Assembly: GCA_025330725.1 (NCBI GenBank)
Contig: JAIWND010000001.1
Span: 2,114,501 to 2,178,500 of the forward strand
Length of the DNA stretch: 64,000 nt
DNA from: Chlamydoabsidia padenii
Taxonomy: Eukaryota > Mucoromycota > Mucoromycetes > Mucorales > Cunninghamellaceae
Direction: 5' to 3'
The notes beneath the pieces were generated by a model. The model saw only the letters and a list, made by a program, of their open reading frames with translations, ran no database searches and was not told where the DNA came from. This document shows, piece by piece, positions 24,201 through 33,815 of the stretch (position 1 is the first letter of the stretch; every line of letters begins with the position of its first letter). The position numbers and the translations under genes were made by a program.

Positions 24201-25381
24201 CGATGATGATTTTGCAATGTATAATAACGAAGGCCAGAATGAAAAGTAAGTAAACGCTCTCCTTACGATGATGATGATTATGATTACGTATGAATCTGAT
24301 ACATTTAATCTTTTATGTAATAGACATGTCGGAAAAAGAAAGTCAAAATATGGCTTACTCCATCAATCAAGGCGACAGAAACTGGATCAAAAGAAACGAC
24401 AACAGGCTGAAGCAGCATCCCAGCAAGAAAAACGACGACGTATCAGCAGCAGCAGCAAAAAACGAACCACCAAGACGAAATCCAAAGACACATCATTACC
24501 ACCATCATCACCAGTACAGAAAACCGATGACCCTCAACCAATAGAAGACAAAGAACAAGAACTTAAGCGAAAGGAAGAACAACTGGAACGAGAAATGCGA
24601 CAATATATGACACTACGTATTCGGCCTCTCGGCAAGGACAGATTCTTCCAACGCTACTTTTACTTGGACAATATTGGCACACCCGATCACCATGGCACTG
24701 GCAGATTGTACGTCCAAGCACCTACCTATGTGGATATCTTACAACTCATGGATCGTGATCATCATCCTTCTTCGAATGGAGTGGTTAGTGGTCCTGATCG
24801 TGCTTTACCGACTGCTCCGGCTTGGGGTCGCGGCGGAGGGCGTGAATTCGTCTTGGCTTTGATGAAAGAACAAGGATTGCACATGGAATGTGAGTGGTTA
24901 GCGCAACGTATGGTAGAATTACAGCAACAGCAAGAAACCCTAGATGATCTTCGTCAACAATCTGCCCTGTCGCATACCATGTGTGGTCTTCAACCTGTCT
25001 TGGCTAATCATCTGCATCAACAAAAGACAAGTAATAGTTGGTGGTATTATTATTCTGATCCTGAACAAGTAAGTCATTGGGCTGGGATGGGCATGTTATA
25101 TTTATCTTTTATCTTTTCTTTTCTGTAGATCCAACACTTATTGGCGTGGCTGAACCCTAAAGGTGTAAGAGAATACAAGCTTCGTAATGAAATCATCAAA
25201 CACCAACATTATATTGTGGAATCCATGGAAAAACATGACAAGGTATAGTGAAAAAAACGAATACTAAATTAATACGGGTATTAATTTTTTTTTTTTTTCC
25301 TGGTAGGCTCAAGACGTATCTCCATCACCACCACCTCCTCCTCCTCCATCACTTCGTGTAACTCGGGGTAAAAAATCATGA
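21205..25381 (+). CDS. ISWI-complex accessory subunit, Itc1/ACF1-type (WAC, DDT, WHIM)
   Basis: Ten exons, 1170 aa: 21205-21323, 21443-21618, 21679-21778, 21867-22218, 22285-23693, 23758-23838, 23904-24245, 24324-25068, 25129-25242 and 25307-25381. The N-terminal WAC domain (PLLNKKRITF ... CTNEAFSTYESYIKRWTLC) binds DNA in ACF1/WSTF proteins. The DDT domain (LLTDEQFESMLAIWSFLTVF, about residues 455-520) contacts the remodeller. WHIM motifs in the C-terminal third (LGKDRFFQRYFYLDNIG; WWYYYSDPEQIQHLLAWLNP) contact ISWI and linker DNA. PHD finger and bromodomain are absent, as in yeast Itc1. Between domains lie poly-Gln runs and an Asp/Glu stretch at 24060-24220. It probably spaces nucleosomes together with an ISWI ATPase, which is not in this window. 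Confidence 0.9.
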
Positions 25382-25610
25382 TCACCCCTCTTTAGATTAC
25401 TTTATCTTTATGTAGTTTACTAGCTTTATTAATTAAATAAAATCAACAATAAAATATACGATGTTTAAAAGTGGCTGAAAGAAATGATCAAAAGCGTACG
25501 ATTATTAGGATTACGTCTAGAAGTAGTCAATCAAATCAATAAAAAATAAGTGATAAAAAAGATGGGATCTTTATTAGACGTCAAATGGTTATGGTATATA
25601 GGTTAAAAGC

Positions 25611-25694
25611 CAAGCACCAAGTTCCTCGTGTCAATCTGTCCGAACTTGCGATGACTTTTACCTGTCATGAAACCCACTTCGTATTTGAACCCGC
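25611..25694 (+). repeat. Dispersed repeat, partial copy 2
   Basis: Only the right part of the unit: caccaagttcctcgtgtcaa, tctgtccgaacttgcgatga, cttttacctg, ending in TTTGAACCCGC. It lies directly before a fuller copy. Confidence 0.65.
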
Positions 25695-25734
25695 TCTACC
25701 TTGATTCCTTAACAAGATTTTGGATGGGCTCTCT

Positions 25735-25932
25735 TCGCTTCATTTTAAAAGGATGCTTATGATTAAAGTAGTGGTGTGAATAATATAACCCATTTCCAAT
25801 ATACTTTACCACAAAACTCAAGCGCCAAGATCCTTGTGTCAGTCTGTCCAAGCTTGTAATGAGTTTCACCTGCCTTTTGCAAGAACGACTTTTTTTACAG
25901 AAGCAAAATCATTTTCAAATCCCGCCAGTCCC
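25735..25932 (+). repeat. Dispersed repeat, copy 3
   Basis: Blocks in the same order as copy 1: ggatgcttatgattaaagta, catttccaatatactttacc, then caagatccttgtgtcagtct, and a final TTTTCAAATCCCGCC. That last block contains an exact copy of the recurrent promoter-type element (25914-25924). Confidence 0.75.
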
Positions 25933-25957
25933 TAGTCAGAGTTGGAAGGAGCTTTAC

Positions 25958-26158
25958 CGCTCCATTGTCAACGGATGCTAATGATTAAAGTGGCCATGTG
26001 GACACTATGACCCATTTTCAACATACTTTATCGCAAAGTCAAGTACCAAGATCTTTGTGTTAGTATGTTTAGGCTTGCAATGACTTTTACCTTTTCTTTG
26101 CGAAGATTTTTTTTTTCTATGATAGACGAAAGAAAACCTCATTTTCGAACGCCGAACA
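25958..26158 (+). repeat. Dispersed repeat, copy 4
   Basis: Starts CGCTCCATTGTCAACGGATG as in copy 1 and is about 220 bp downstream of copy 3, so the two are nearly in tandem. It ends with TTTTCGAACGCCG, the degenerate form of the element. Confidence 0.75.
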
Positions 26159-26738
26159 CCAAAATTCAATGCACCTAGCAATTCCCAATTTGGGGGCATG
26201 ATCATGGAGGGGAAGCGTTGTCAGTCGAGATTTCGTTACTCGTTGTAGATCCCAAGTTTATATACTCAGTCTCTCTCTACCCAGTTTCTCCCGTCCCCCC
26301 CCCTCTTTGCGAGGCCACTCCATTCTATTTCTGTTACTATTAACACATTGTTGCGCAAAAAGCGGAATTTCAAAGTTTTATGATGATGAAGAAGTTTGAA
26401 ATGTCCGTACAATTTGGCATTTACATAAAAACAACAGCAAGATTTTATTTATATAGAAGAGCGTTTTGTTGTACTGTAACTACACTACTTTTATATTTCA
26501 AGTATTGGTTTAAATCAATAGCTATGATATAGTCTACGTTTCATATCCCCTGCTCACTTTGGCCTTTGGCCAAATGGTCGGCACCAAAAAGATACTTAAA
26601 GGCGTTGAGTTTGAGACATTCGTATGATTTTTTATAAAAGAAGAGAACAACCCTATTGTTGTTAAACCACTTTTTTTTTTTTTTTGTGCTGTTCGTTCGA
26701 GCAAGGTACATGCGATACAAAGTCGACTACACACACAA

Positions 26739-26850
26739 CTGTCTACCGATGCTAATGACTAAAAATGCTGTATGTAATTTGTGATGCATTTAAAACATAC
26801 TTTACAGCAAAAACTGGGTGTTCAGACCCTTGTGTCAGTTGATGGTGCTT
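26739..26850 (+). repeat. Dispersed repeat, diverged partial copy 5
   Basis: Keeps gatgctaatgactaaaaatg, aacatactttacagcaaaaa and gacccttgtgtcagt, then loses similarity. Confidence 0.6.
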
Positions 26851-27349
26851 TTATATATGACAGCCAGCCAAGGACGAGCGGGCTTTTAAAATCAAGTTTG
26901 ACCTCGATTTCCTTTTTTTCGGTTTTGCCAATGACAAAGGAATTACGGGTACAAATTATCTTGGTCTTGACTTGGCTGACACAACTGTCTGGGGGCGTGG
27001 ATTTATTGTAAAGTATGTTAAAATATATTACAAAAGTACTCTTAGCTTTTTTGGCTCGTTGGGTTTGAGTGAGTAGTGGTGTTTTCTACCTCTGACAATG
27101 GAAATACGTCCATAATCAGCGGGGTGTAAAATCAGGATTGTTAAGCCAATGGCATGAATAAACATTTTACCTGGAATCATTATTTGAAGACAGTTTAAAA
27201 TCTAAAGATTTTGATCGTAGAGACAATTTGAAGTTTTTATTTGATTTGGTATAATTCCAACTTGACAAATTGACAAAATAGCGAGTGAGTGGTAAAGTAA
27301 GTGAGATTGTAGGGGGGGGGACAATAGAGTTGTCATTAATATATCTATG

Positions 27350-30300
27350 CTAAGCTAAATACTGGTACGAGCGTCTATGTATAAAAAAAGTTGGTTCAAG
27401 TTAGTTTGGTGTACATTTATTAAATGCTCCCTTACCTATCATCGGGACTTCGTTCCAAGTATTCGCGATCAATCAAGGCTTCAATCCGCTTCTTCGTCAT
27501 GAGAGGATTAGGCAAGAATCGTGGACTGAGTTGGGTGGTGACTTCGGCGATCAATGCATTGTGTTCCATAAGCTTGCGGTTTTTCATGATTCGGACGATC
27601 GCAGCCTCGATTTGATGTTGTCGTTCTTCGTCCACCTTGTCTTGTGTATGTTTCCGTTCAGCGTCCGATTCCACCTTTGATGCCAGCGACTGTACCTTGA
27701 TCCGGGCCAAACTGGTTGTGAAATTCACATTGACCTTGAATTGTGCACCTGGTTGTATATCCCGTCCCTTTTCACTTTTGAGCAAGATCTTGTATTTGGC
27801 GCATGCTAAGGATTGGAGAGTCCGGTTCAGGTCTGCAGTCGGGATGTTCGTTTGTTGTTGGATGTCCTAATGTGATAATTGAATTAGTGGCATAGGACAT
27901 GGTAGGTTATTCTTGGTTGGAACTTACCTCTAATGAGAGACTATCATCAGTTGCTATATCATTAAATAACAAGAGTACAAACATGGCATATGTTGATACA
28001 TTGATAATGTGCTTGCTAGTCTTGAATTGAGCCTTGATGTCTGCGTTACCCTATGGATTCACAACAGCAAAAGATGTTAGTACAAATCATTTGAGGGTAG
28101 TCAGTCAGTTATTGTCTTACCATTTGTGATTGCCAAGTTAAACGCCGACCACTGTGTCGACCAAAGTAAAACTGTTCGAAAGCTTGACAGGCTTTCATGG
28201 CTTTTGCTGGCATTATGCATTTTGGTAGAGAGGATAAGTTCATCGGCCAAAAGGTTGATGTAAGGACAGTGACAGTGGCTTCTAAATCTTGCTCCTGAAG
28301 ACCAAAACAAGCAATTATTAGCACAGCATGCATTATACCTCTGTTACCTTTTCATTTGATATGATTTGTTTTGTTTTTACCTTATTTGTTGATCTTTCTT
28401 GGTATTCCTTGAATTGAGTGTTCATTTCCGCAGATAGTCGCATATCATTAAACATACCTTCCAATTTGTTTGTAAATTGGTAGCCACATTCCCGCTATAC
28501 AATATATAAATGGATCAAGATGTTAAACATGATTGTGTGTGTGTGTGTGCATTTGACACCTTACCTTGAGTTTTCCTAGCATACCACGTTCAGCGTCATC
28601 CGAGACACTACGATTGAATAATAGTCTCTTGGCCAGATGTTGCTTATAGTATCGTTCAAACACATCCTTATCACGTAGGAAGCGGAATAGCATGATCGTC
28701 TTGTCCAATATTTCGTCCACTTCATCTTCTGTTTTCTACATAAATAAAGGCAGTTAGGGTACAATCAAGTTAGGATACCTAGCCATTTCCTGACTTACGC
28801 CTTTGAGTCCCTTTTTCAAATTTTCATCAATAAATAGTGATATAAATTCGGCTGACTTTGGGTTTTCGTTGATGAATTGTTCAAAAGCCTAGAGATAGAG
28901 AGAATAGTTAGATTATACATGGTGGTGGTTAGAATCAAATATGTGAGTATTACCTCGTTGAATGTGGTCTGGAATGCCTTGTCCTTGTTAGCCGAGATAT
29001 CCAAAATACGATCAAATTTAGTTTGTAAGTCCAACAATTGTTCCACCCATCGAATAGCAGGTTGAGATCCATATTGCACTCCTGCTGCGGTCTTTTGTTT
29101 CGGGTTAGTTGGTGCCACGTTGTTCGAATTATCCGCATTGATTTGGCGATTGATATCGTGTCCCCGTTGTAATATGTATTTGCTGATTTCCAACTTCATT
29201 TCGTCCAGTCCATTTGGTACTCGAGAGAAGAGTTTGTACATTCGAGACAGATCTAGAGTAGAACAGGTAAGCAAGTAATTCAGTTAGTATTAAGGATATC
29301 ATCATCGTCATAAAACTTGCCATCGTATTTATCAGTATTCAACATGTTTTCTAGGCCCGAGTTTGGCATCTAAATGATAGATGATATAGTTAGTATCACT
29401 GATCGTTTGATATATCCCTTTTTGTTCTGTACTTACTTCCATTATAGTTTTCAAATTGTGCGCAATCAATTGAGTTTCCACAATGTTTCTGATCTTGGGT
29501 TCTGTTCCAATAGACAAGCAATGATGGGTACGTTCTTCTTCTTCTTCCAATCGTCGTTCCACCTAACAAGAATAAAAAGGTGAGTGGGCCAAGCCTACAT
29601 TCTTCATCGTCATATTGTTTCTTTTATTACCTTGCGCATGAATTCCGGAGCATCGTAGTTTGTAGAAGTAAGAGTTTGACTTTCGACTTGATAAAAAGAA
29701 GTGCTTGCTTCCAAGTAGGGCGTTTCAAAGTCAGTAACATACACGGTGTCTTTTGTGGTCGGGTCCGTCAGTCCCGAGAGCATGGATACAGACAGTTTGA
29801 TGGCACTACGGTCAATAACATCCCCATGTCGTTCCAGTTGGATTTGATTCAACATTGCCGAAATCAGATGGTGTTGTATAGGATATTTTTCGGATCGAAT
29901 GATTTTGTCGCGGAAGAGGTCCAGTCCCATATCAAAAACGTGTGGAAGGTTGTACTTTGGCAGTTTGTCATCCTATAACATAAAAATGGCATTAGTATCA
30001 TTACGACCAAATAAGTTAACGTTGTTGTTTTGTTACCGTACCAAATAATAGAGGGCGCCATGAATGGTGGTCATTGCAGATGTATAGTCGTCCCAAGCCA
30101 ATTTCACCGTTTTCAAAAAAGAAGCACCAGCGTCAGCACCAGCACCATCCACCACAGTTATTGTTCCCCCAGAAGCTGACCCGGTCGTGCTGCCAGTTAC
30201 GACAAAGGCAGGCACAATAGATTCTTCCGCCACAGTATCCAAATACTTTGCGATTTCCCCTTTGACACCTTCGTATAGTCTTTCTCCGTGATGAAGTAAA

Positions 30301-30554
30301 GTGAGGTTGTAAGCAGTACGGTATGATAATTCATAAGACAGTTTCTTGGTATTCTTGTGGAAGATTTCATGGATGGCTTTGCGTAGAATTTGAAAGCCTT
30401 CTTCGTAATCTTGACTATGGTCGGTATTATACTAGAGTATGTAAGGTATAAAAACATTATTAGCGTTCATTCATCCATCTATTCATGTACTTTATTTATT
30501 TCAGGTTTTTACCATTCGTTTTGCAGGTTTTATCCTTGTTTTTCTTATAGACAT
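27350..30554 (-). CDS. CUL3: Cullin, CUL3-like ubiquitin ligase scaffold
   Basis: Thirteen exons, 791 aa: 30554-30513, 30431-30042, 29972-29631, 29562-29437, 29369-29321, 29252-28954, 28888-28799, 28735-28565, 28494-28381, 28294-28121, 28050-27928, 27866-27436 and 27374-27350. N-terminal repeats include [23 protein letters not shown] (adaptor side). The cullin homology region contains [12 protein letters not shown]. The C-terminal WHB domain has [22 protein letters not shown] with the predicted NEDD8-acceptor K735, and the protein ends in QYLA. It would pair BTB-domain substrate receptors with an RBX1-type RING protein. Intron 5 has a GC donor (29320-29319: GCAAGT) instead of GT. A Gly/Ala/Thr-rich insert ([18 protein letters not shown]) lies near residue 110. 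It is divergent from the NDUFAF8-like gene. Confidence 0.93.
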
Positions 30555-30703
30555 TATAAAGATAGGACACCAAGTTGATAAAAGGTCAAAAAGGAAGAAG
30601 AAGAAAATGGGGAAACCCGCTAAACTGCAGGAACGGAGACCAAATAAAAAATGTGTTGTGACGACTCTGGCAGAGGAATCATTTTGGACATTTCGGAGGG
30701 AAA

Positions 30704-30770
<67 letters not shown>

Positions 30771-30797
30771 TATCTTCCACATTTGACTCTTCACAAC
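30555..30797. promoter_or_regulatory. Divergent promoter with a 64-base T tract
   Basis: Between CUL3 (ATG 30554, minus) and the CX9C gene (ATG 30798, plus). A pure T run fills 30706-30769, ending 28 bp before the plus-strand ATG. No close copy of the recurrent element is present (only AACCCGCTAAAC near 30613). Confidence 0.5.
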
Positions 30798-31047
30798 ATG
30801 AAAAACAAAGGGGTATCCTTACTGGCCAAAGGAGTTGCTACTTGTCCTGCCCAAGCAACAGCATATGGAAAATGCGTGGCCATCAATTACAAAGATGCTC
30901 ATATGGATATGTGCGCAAAAGAATTCCAGGCTTTTAAACAATGTGTTGAAAAAGTGGTAATGTGTCTAATATATAATATACCATGACGGGGTATTAAAAA
31001 CTAGTACTGACAATTAGGTATTCTTTTAGGCTAAACGCAAATGGTAA
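30798..31047 (+). CDS. Twin CX9C mitochondrial protein, NDUFAF8-like
   Basis: Two exons, 30798-30956 and 31030-31047, giving 58 aa. Two CX9C motifs are present (CPAQATAYGKC and CAKEFQAFKQC), the hallmark of small proteins oxidised in the intermembrane space by Mia40. Spacing, the AYGKCV segment and the CAKEF motif match the complex I assembly factor NDUFAF8 (human C17orf89) best. Other small CX9C proteins (for example Cmc-type) are the alternative. The last exon encodes only AKRKW. Confidence 0.82.
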
Positions 31048-31437
31048 ACCAAAGTGAGGTCCCTTTAGATTCCTTGTTGGGCTACTACTCTCTTGCTAAA
31101 GTCAGTCCTTCCTCCTGTAGTATACTTCCCTATATGTACCACACTTTGCTTAGTAATTTTACTGCCCACTTTATTGATAGATACACCAAGTTTATATAAA
31201 TAGACACATATGTAGTTGCTTCTTTTAATTGATCTTGCAAAACCTTCTGACAGGTAGGCGGCGTTTCAATAAATCTGAATATTGGAACTCGCTCATTTTA
31301 CCTTCACTTCTGTTCTTCTTTTTATTATCATCTGTTACTTCCACTTTCACTTTTTTTTTTGTGGTAAGCCAATAAAGAATGCATGCTTCTAAAAAAACGA
31401 AATCAACTCAACTTTGAATACACGCGTGAACACGTTG

Positions 31438-31502
<65 letters not shown>

Positions 31503-31567
31503 GAATATACCTTTGTTAATTACACTCGGCCCTCCCACCAACTTTCTATCCCAATTGTCTTACTATA
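31048..31567. other. Upstream region of the RRM gene with a TC microsatellite
   Basis: Holds a GGCGGCGTTTCAATAAATC sequence (31258-31276, element-like but about 300 bp from the ATG) and a (TC)n tract at 31441-31501 in the probable leader. Confidence 0.5.
31441..31501 (+). repeat. (TC)n dinucleotide tract, about 61 bp
   Basis: Uninterrupted TC repeat 67 bp upstream of the RRM protein ATG, in what is probably its 5' untranslated leader. Confidence 0.9.
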
Positions 31568-33083
31568 ATGTCCACTGACCAAAAACCCAATGTCACTGCT
31601 TCTGCTAACGAACAAGCTACAGCTCAAGAAAAAACTGCTACCTCGTCTGCTGCCCCTGCTGCTCTTGTCAAATCTGATGTAGTGGTCGACGGTGAAAAAG
31701 TAGAAGAAGACTCCCATAAGGTAATAATATCGAATTAGAAGAAAGAAGGAACATTTTATTCTTATATAATAGATTACTAACTTGTGTATTGATTGTTATA
31801 GGTGTTTGTAGGAAATCTCTCGTTCAAGACAAAGGAAGATGGTCTTGTTGAATTCTTTGAAACTTCAGGAAAAGTGTAAGTTGACACTTCCTCCTTCTCC
31901 TTCCGACAGGTGATCATGTTACTGGCTGGCTAACAAAAATATTTTATGCAACTTATAGTTTGGAAGCCAAGATTATTACTATTCGCCCACACCACAGAGG
32001 ACGGTCTGCTGGATATGGTTTTGTGACCTTTGCCACTTTGGAAGATTCCCTCAAGGCCGCCAAAGAACTTGACAAGAAGGAATTGGATGGTCGCGAAATC
32101 AATGTTGAAGTAGCGCGTCCCAAGCCTGTAGTGATCAAACCGATTGTCAACTCTGAATCAGAAGGTGAAGCTGTACCTCAGCAACAAAAGCGCCGTGCTC
32201 GTAAAAACGTAAGGATGATTCTGTAAAAGGAAAAAAAAAAAAAAAAGGAAACAGTGATGGATCCAGAGATGATGGCAATAACTTTCCCACTTTTTTTTTT
32301 TTTTTTTTTTTTACTTTAGAAAACCAAGAAAGCAGCCAGTGCCACTAACGAAACTGAAACAGATCAAGACAATAATACGACTATTACTAATGACAAGAAA
32401 GACAAGGATACACCTGCTACTGGCGAAGACGAACTCCAATCGGATAATGCTTCTGTCAACTCTGATGCCTCTGCCGCTCGTCCTCGTCGCCCTCGTCGCA
32501 AGAACAAGTCCAAAAGCAAGAAAACCCCTGAAGTCGCTGCTGCTATTGCCGAACGCCGCCGTATCAAGAAAGAACTGACGGAGCCTTCCCAAACTACTTT
32601 GTTTGTCGCGAACATTCCTTACTCCTCAACCGACGAAACACTTCAAGAAGTCTTCAAGAACTACAAGGTGAAGACTGCTCATGTGGCCCGGATGAGAAAG
32701 TAAGTGCAAATGGATAGGATGTCTCGAGACTAACCAACTCACCCCTCCTTCTTTTTGTTGTTGTTGTCGTTGATGATAATAGTGGTCGCTCAAAGGGTTA
32801 TGGCTTTGTCGATATGGAATCTCATGACGAACAAGTAAAGGCTTTGGAAAATGTCAAGGATGTCGAATTGGAAGGCCGTATGATTTATCTCAAGGTGGCT
32901 CTTTCTGAACTTTCTCAAGAAACCAAGGTCCTCAATGGTGACGATATTGACAAAAAGGATGATCCTACACCCAAGAACGAAGAACCTGCTGCCAAGAAAG
33001 AAGATGCTCCTATCAAGAACGAAGACCTTGTGGTCAAGAAGGAAGATACCTCTGTTATAAAAGAAGAACCTACGACCAAGTAG
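31568..33083 (+). CDS. Two-RRM RNA-binding protein (nucleolin-like layout)
   Basis: Five exons, 31568-31720, 31802-31875, 31959-32208, 32320-32699 and 32783-33083, giving 385 aa. RRM1 has RNP2 KVFVGNLSF and RNP1 SAGYGFVTF. RRM2 has RNP2 TLFVANIPY and RNP1 SKGYGFVDM. Both carry the aromatic residues needed to stack on RNA. A basic linker (RPRRPRRKNKSKSKKTP) separates them and could direct nuclear import. The N-terminus is Ala/Thr-rich. The C-terminus repeats KKEDxP/KNEEP-type units and is disordered. The target RNA is unknown. Orthology to a named yeast protein is not clear. Confidence 0.85.
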
Positions 33084-33815
33084 GAATGATTATTGGCCTA
33101 AACTTGGATATAGTATCTTTATTGTGTTTTTATATGTAGTCTTCTAGTTATCCCTCTTTTTATAGCATAGTCTCCTCTGATATCATATATGACCACCACA
33201 ATATCTGTAATAAAATAAATACCAATCTCTTTTAAACGACTATATCAATTATAAGGCTGTCTTTTTATATGTGTATGCATGTAATAACCAATTCAACTAC
33301 ACTCATGAACTGAATTGGAGATGTGAAACTCAGTTGGCCAATCAATGATTCACATCCATCTAGCCCTAGCGGGATTTTAGGTTCGGGTCGGGATTCAAAT
33401 TTTGTGAAATTCATGCAGCACATTGAAATTAACCCCCGCCGAATGATTGGTTGTACTAGCATTTTTGATAGAGATTCTCTTTATTAATGTTTAATAATGT
33501 TTAGGGAAGGCATTATGTGTTATTTCATGAGAAAAGTTTTAGAATGGTGAGATAATTATAGATGAGACATTGCTATTTGATCAAGTGGGAGTCAAGTCAC
33601 CATGATCAACCGGAGCATCATTTCATTTATGCGTTAACAAACATCAAGAGACTATTGATTGGATATAAACTTGTTTTTATTGATAATACGCTAATAGATA
33701 AACATGTAAATTATAAATAGATGATAAAATTTTCAAGGTCATTGTTGATACAGTACTAAAAAAAAAAAGAAAAAAAAAAAAAAAAAAAAGAGGAGGGGTA
33801 AAATTAGATACTAAA
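33084..33815. other. Convergent intergenic region with orphan element copies
   Basis: Lies between two 3' ends yet contains promoter-like pieces: GCGGGATTTTA (33369-33379), CGGGATTCAAA (33389-33399), and CCAATCA / ATTGG boxes around 33340-33450. Only ORFs up to 65 codons with no recognisable content are present. A minor or decayed transcript is possible. Confidence 0.4.

Larger units (their letters stand above)
25382..27349. other. Two-kilobase gene-poor, repeat-rich stretch
   Basis: No ORF here has coding character. The stretch holds three copies of the dispersed repeat at 25.61-26.16 kb and a fourth at 26.74-26.85 kb. A CGGAATTTCAAAG sequence at 26363-26375 is close to the recurrent element. 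Both flanking genes end here (convergent 3' ends), so this is a likely insertion-tolerant site. Confidence 0.6.

Noticed and set aside
26534..26734. Minus-strand 66-codon ORF in the repeat-rich region
   Set aside because: Contains a poly-Lys run from a T homopolymer and no recognisable domain.
30501..30794. Poly-Lys/poly-Phe ORFs across the 64-base T tract
   Set aside because: Artefact of the homopolymer.
33100..33815. Possible gene in the convergent intergenic region
   Set aside because: Promoter-like motifs are present but only ORFs of up to 65 codons with no recognisable content; kept only as an orphan-element observation.
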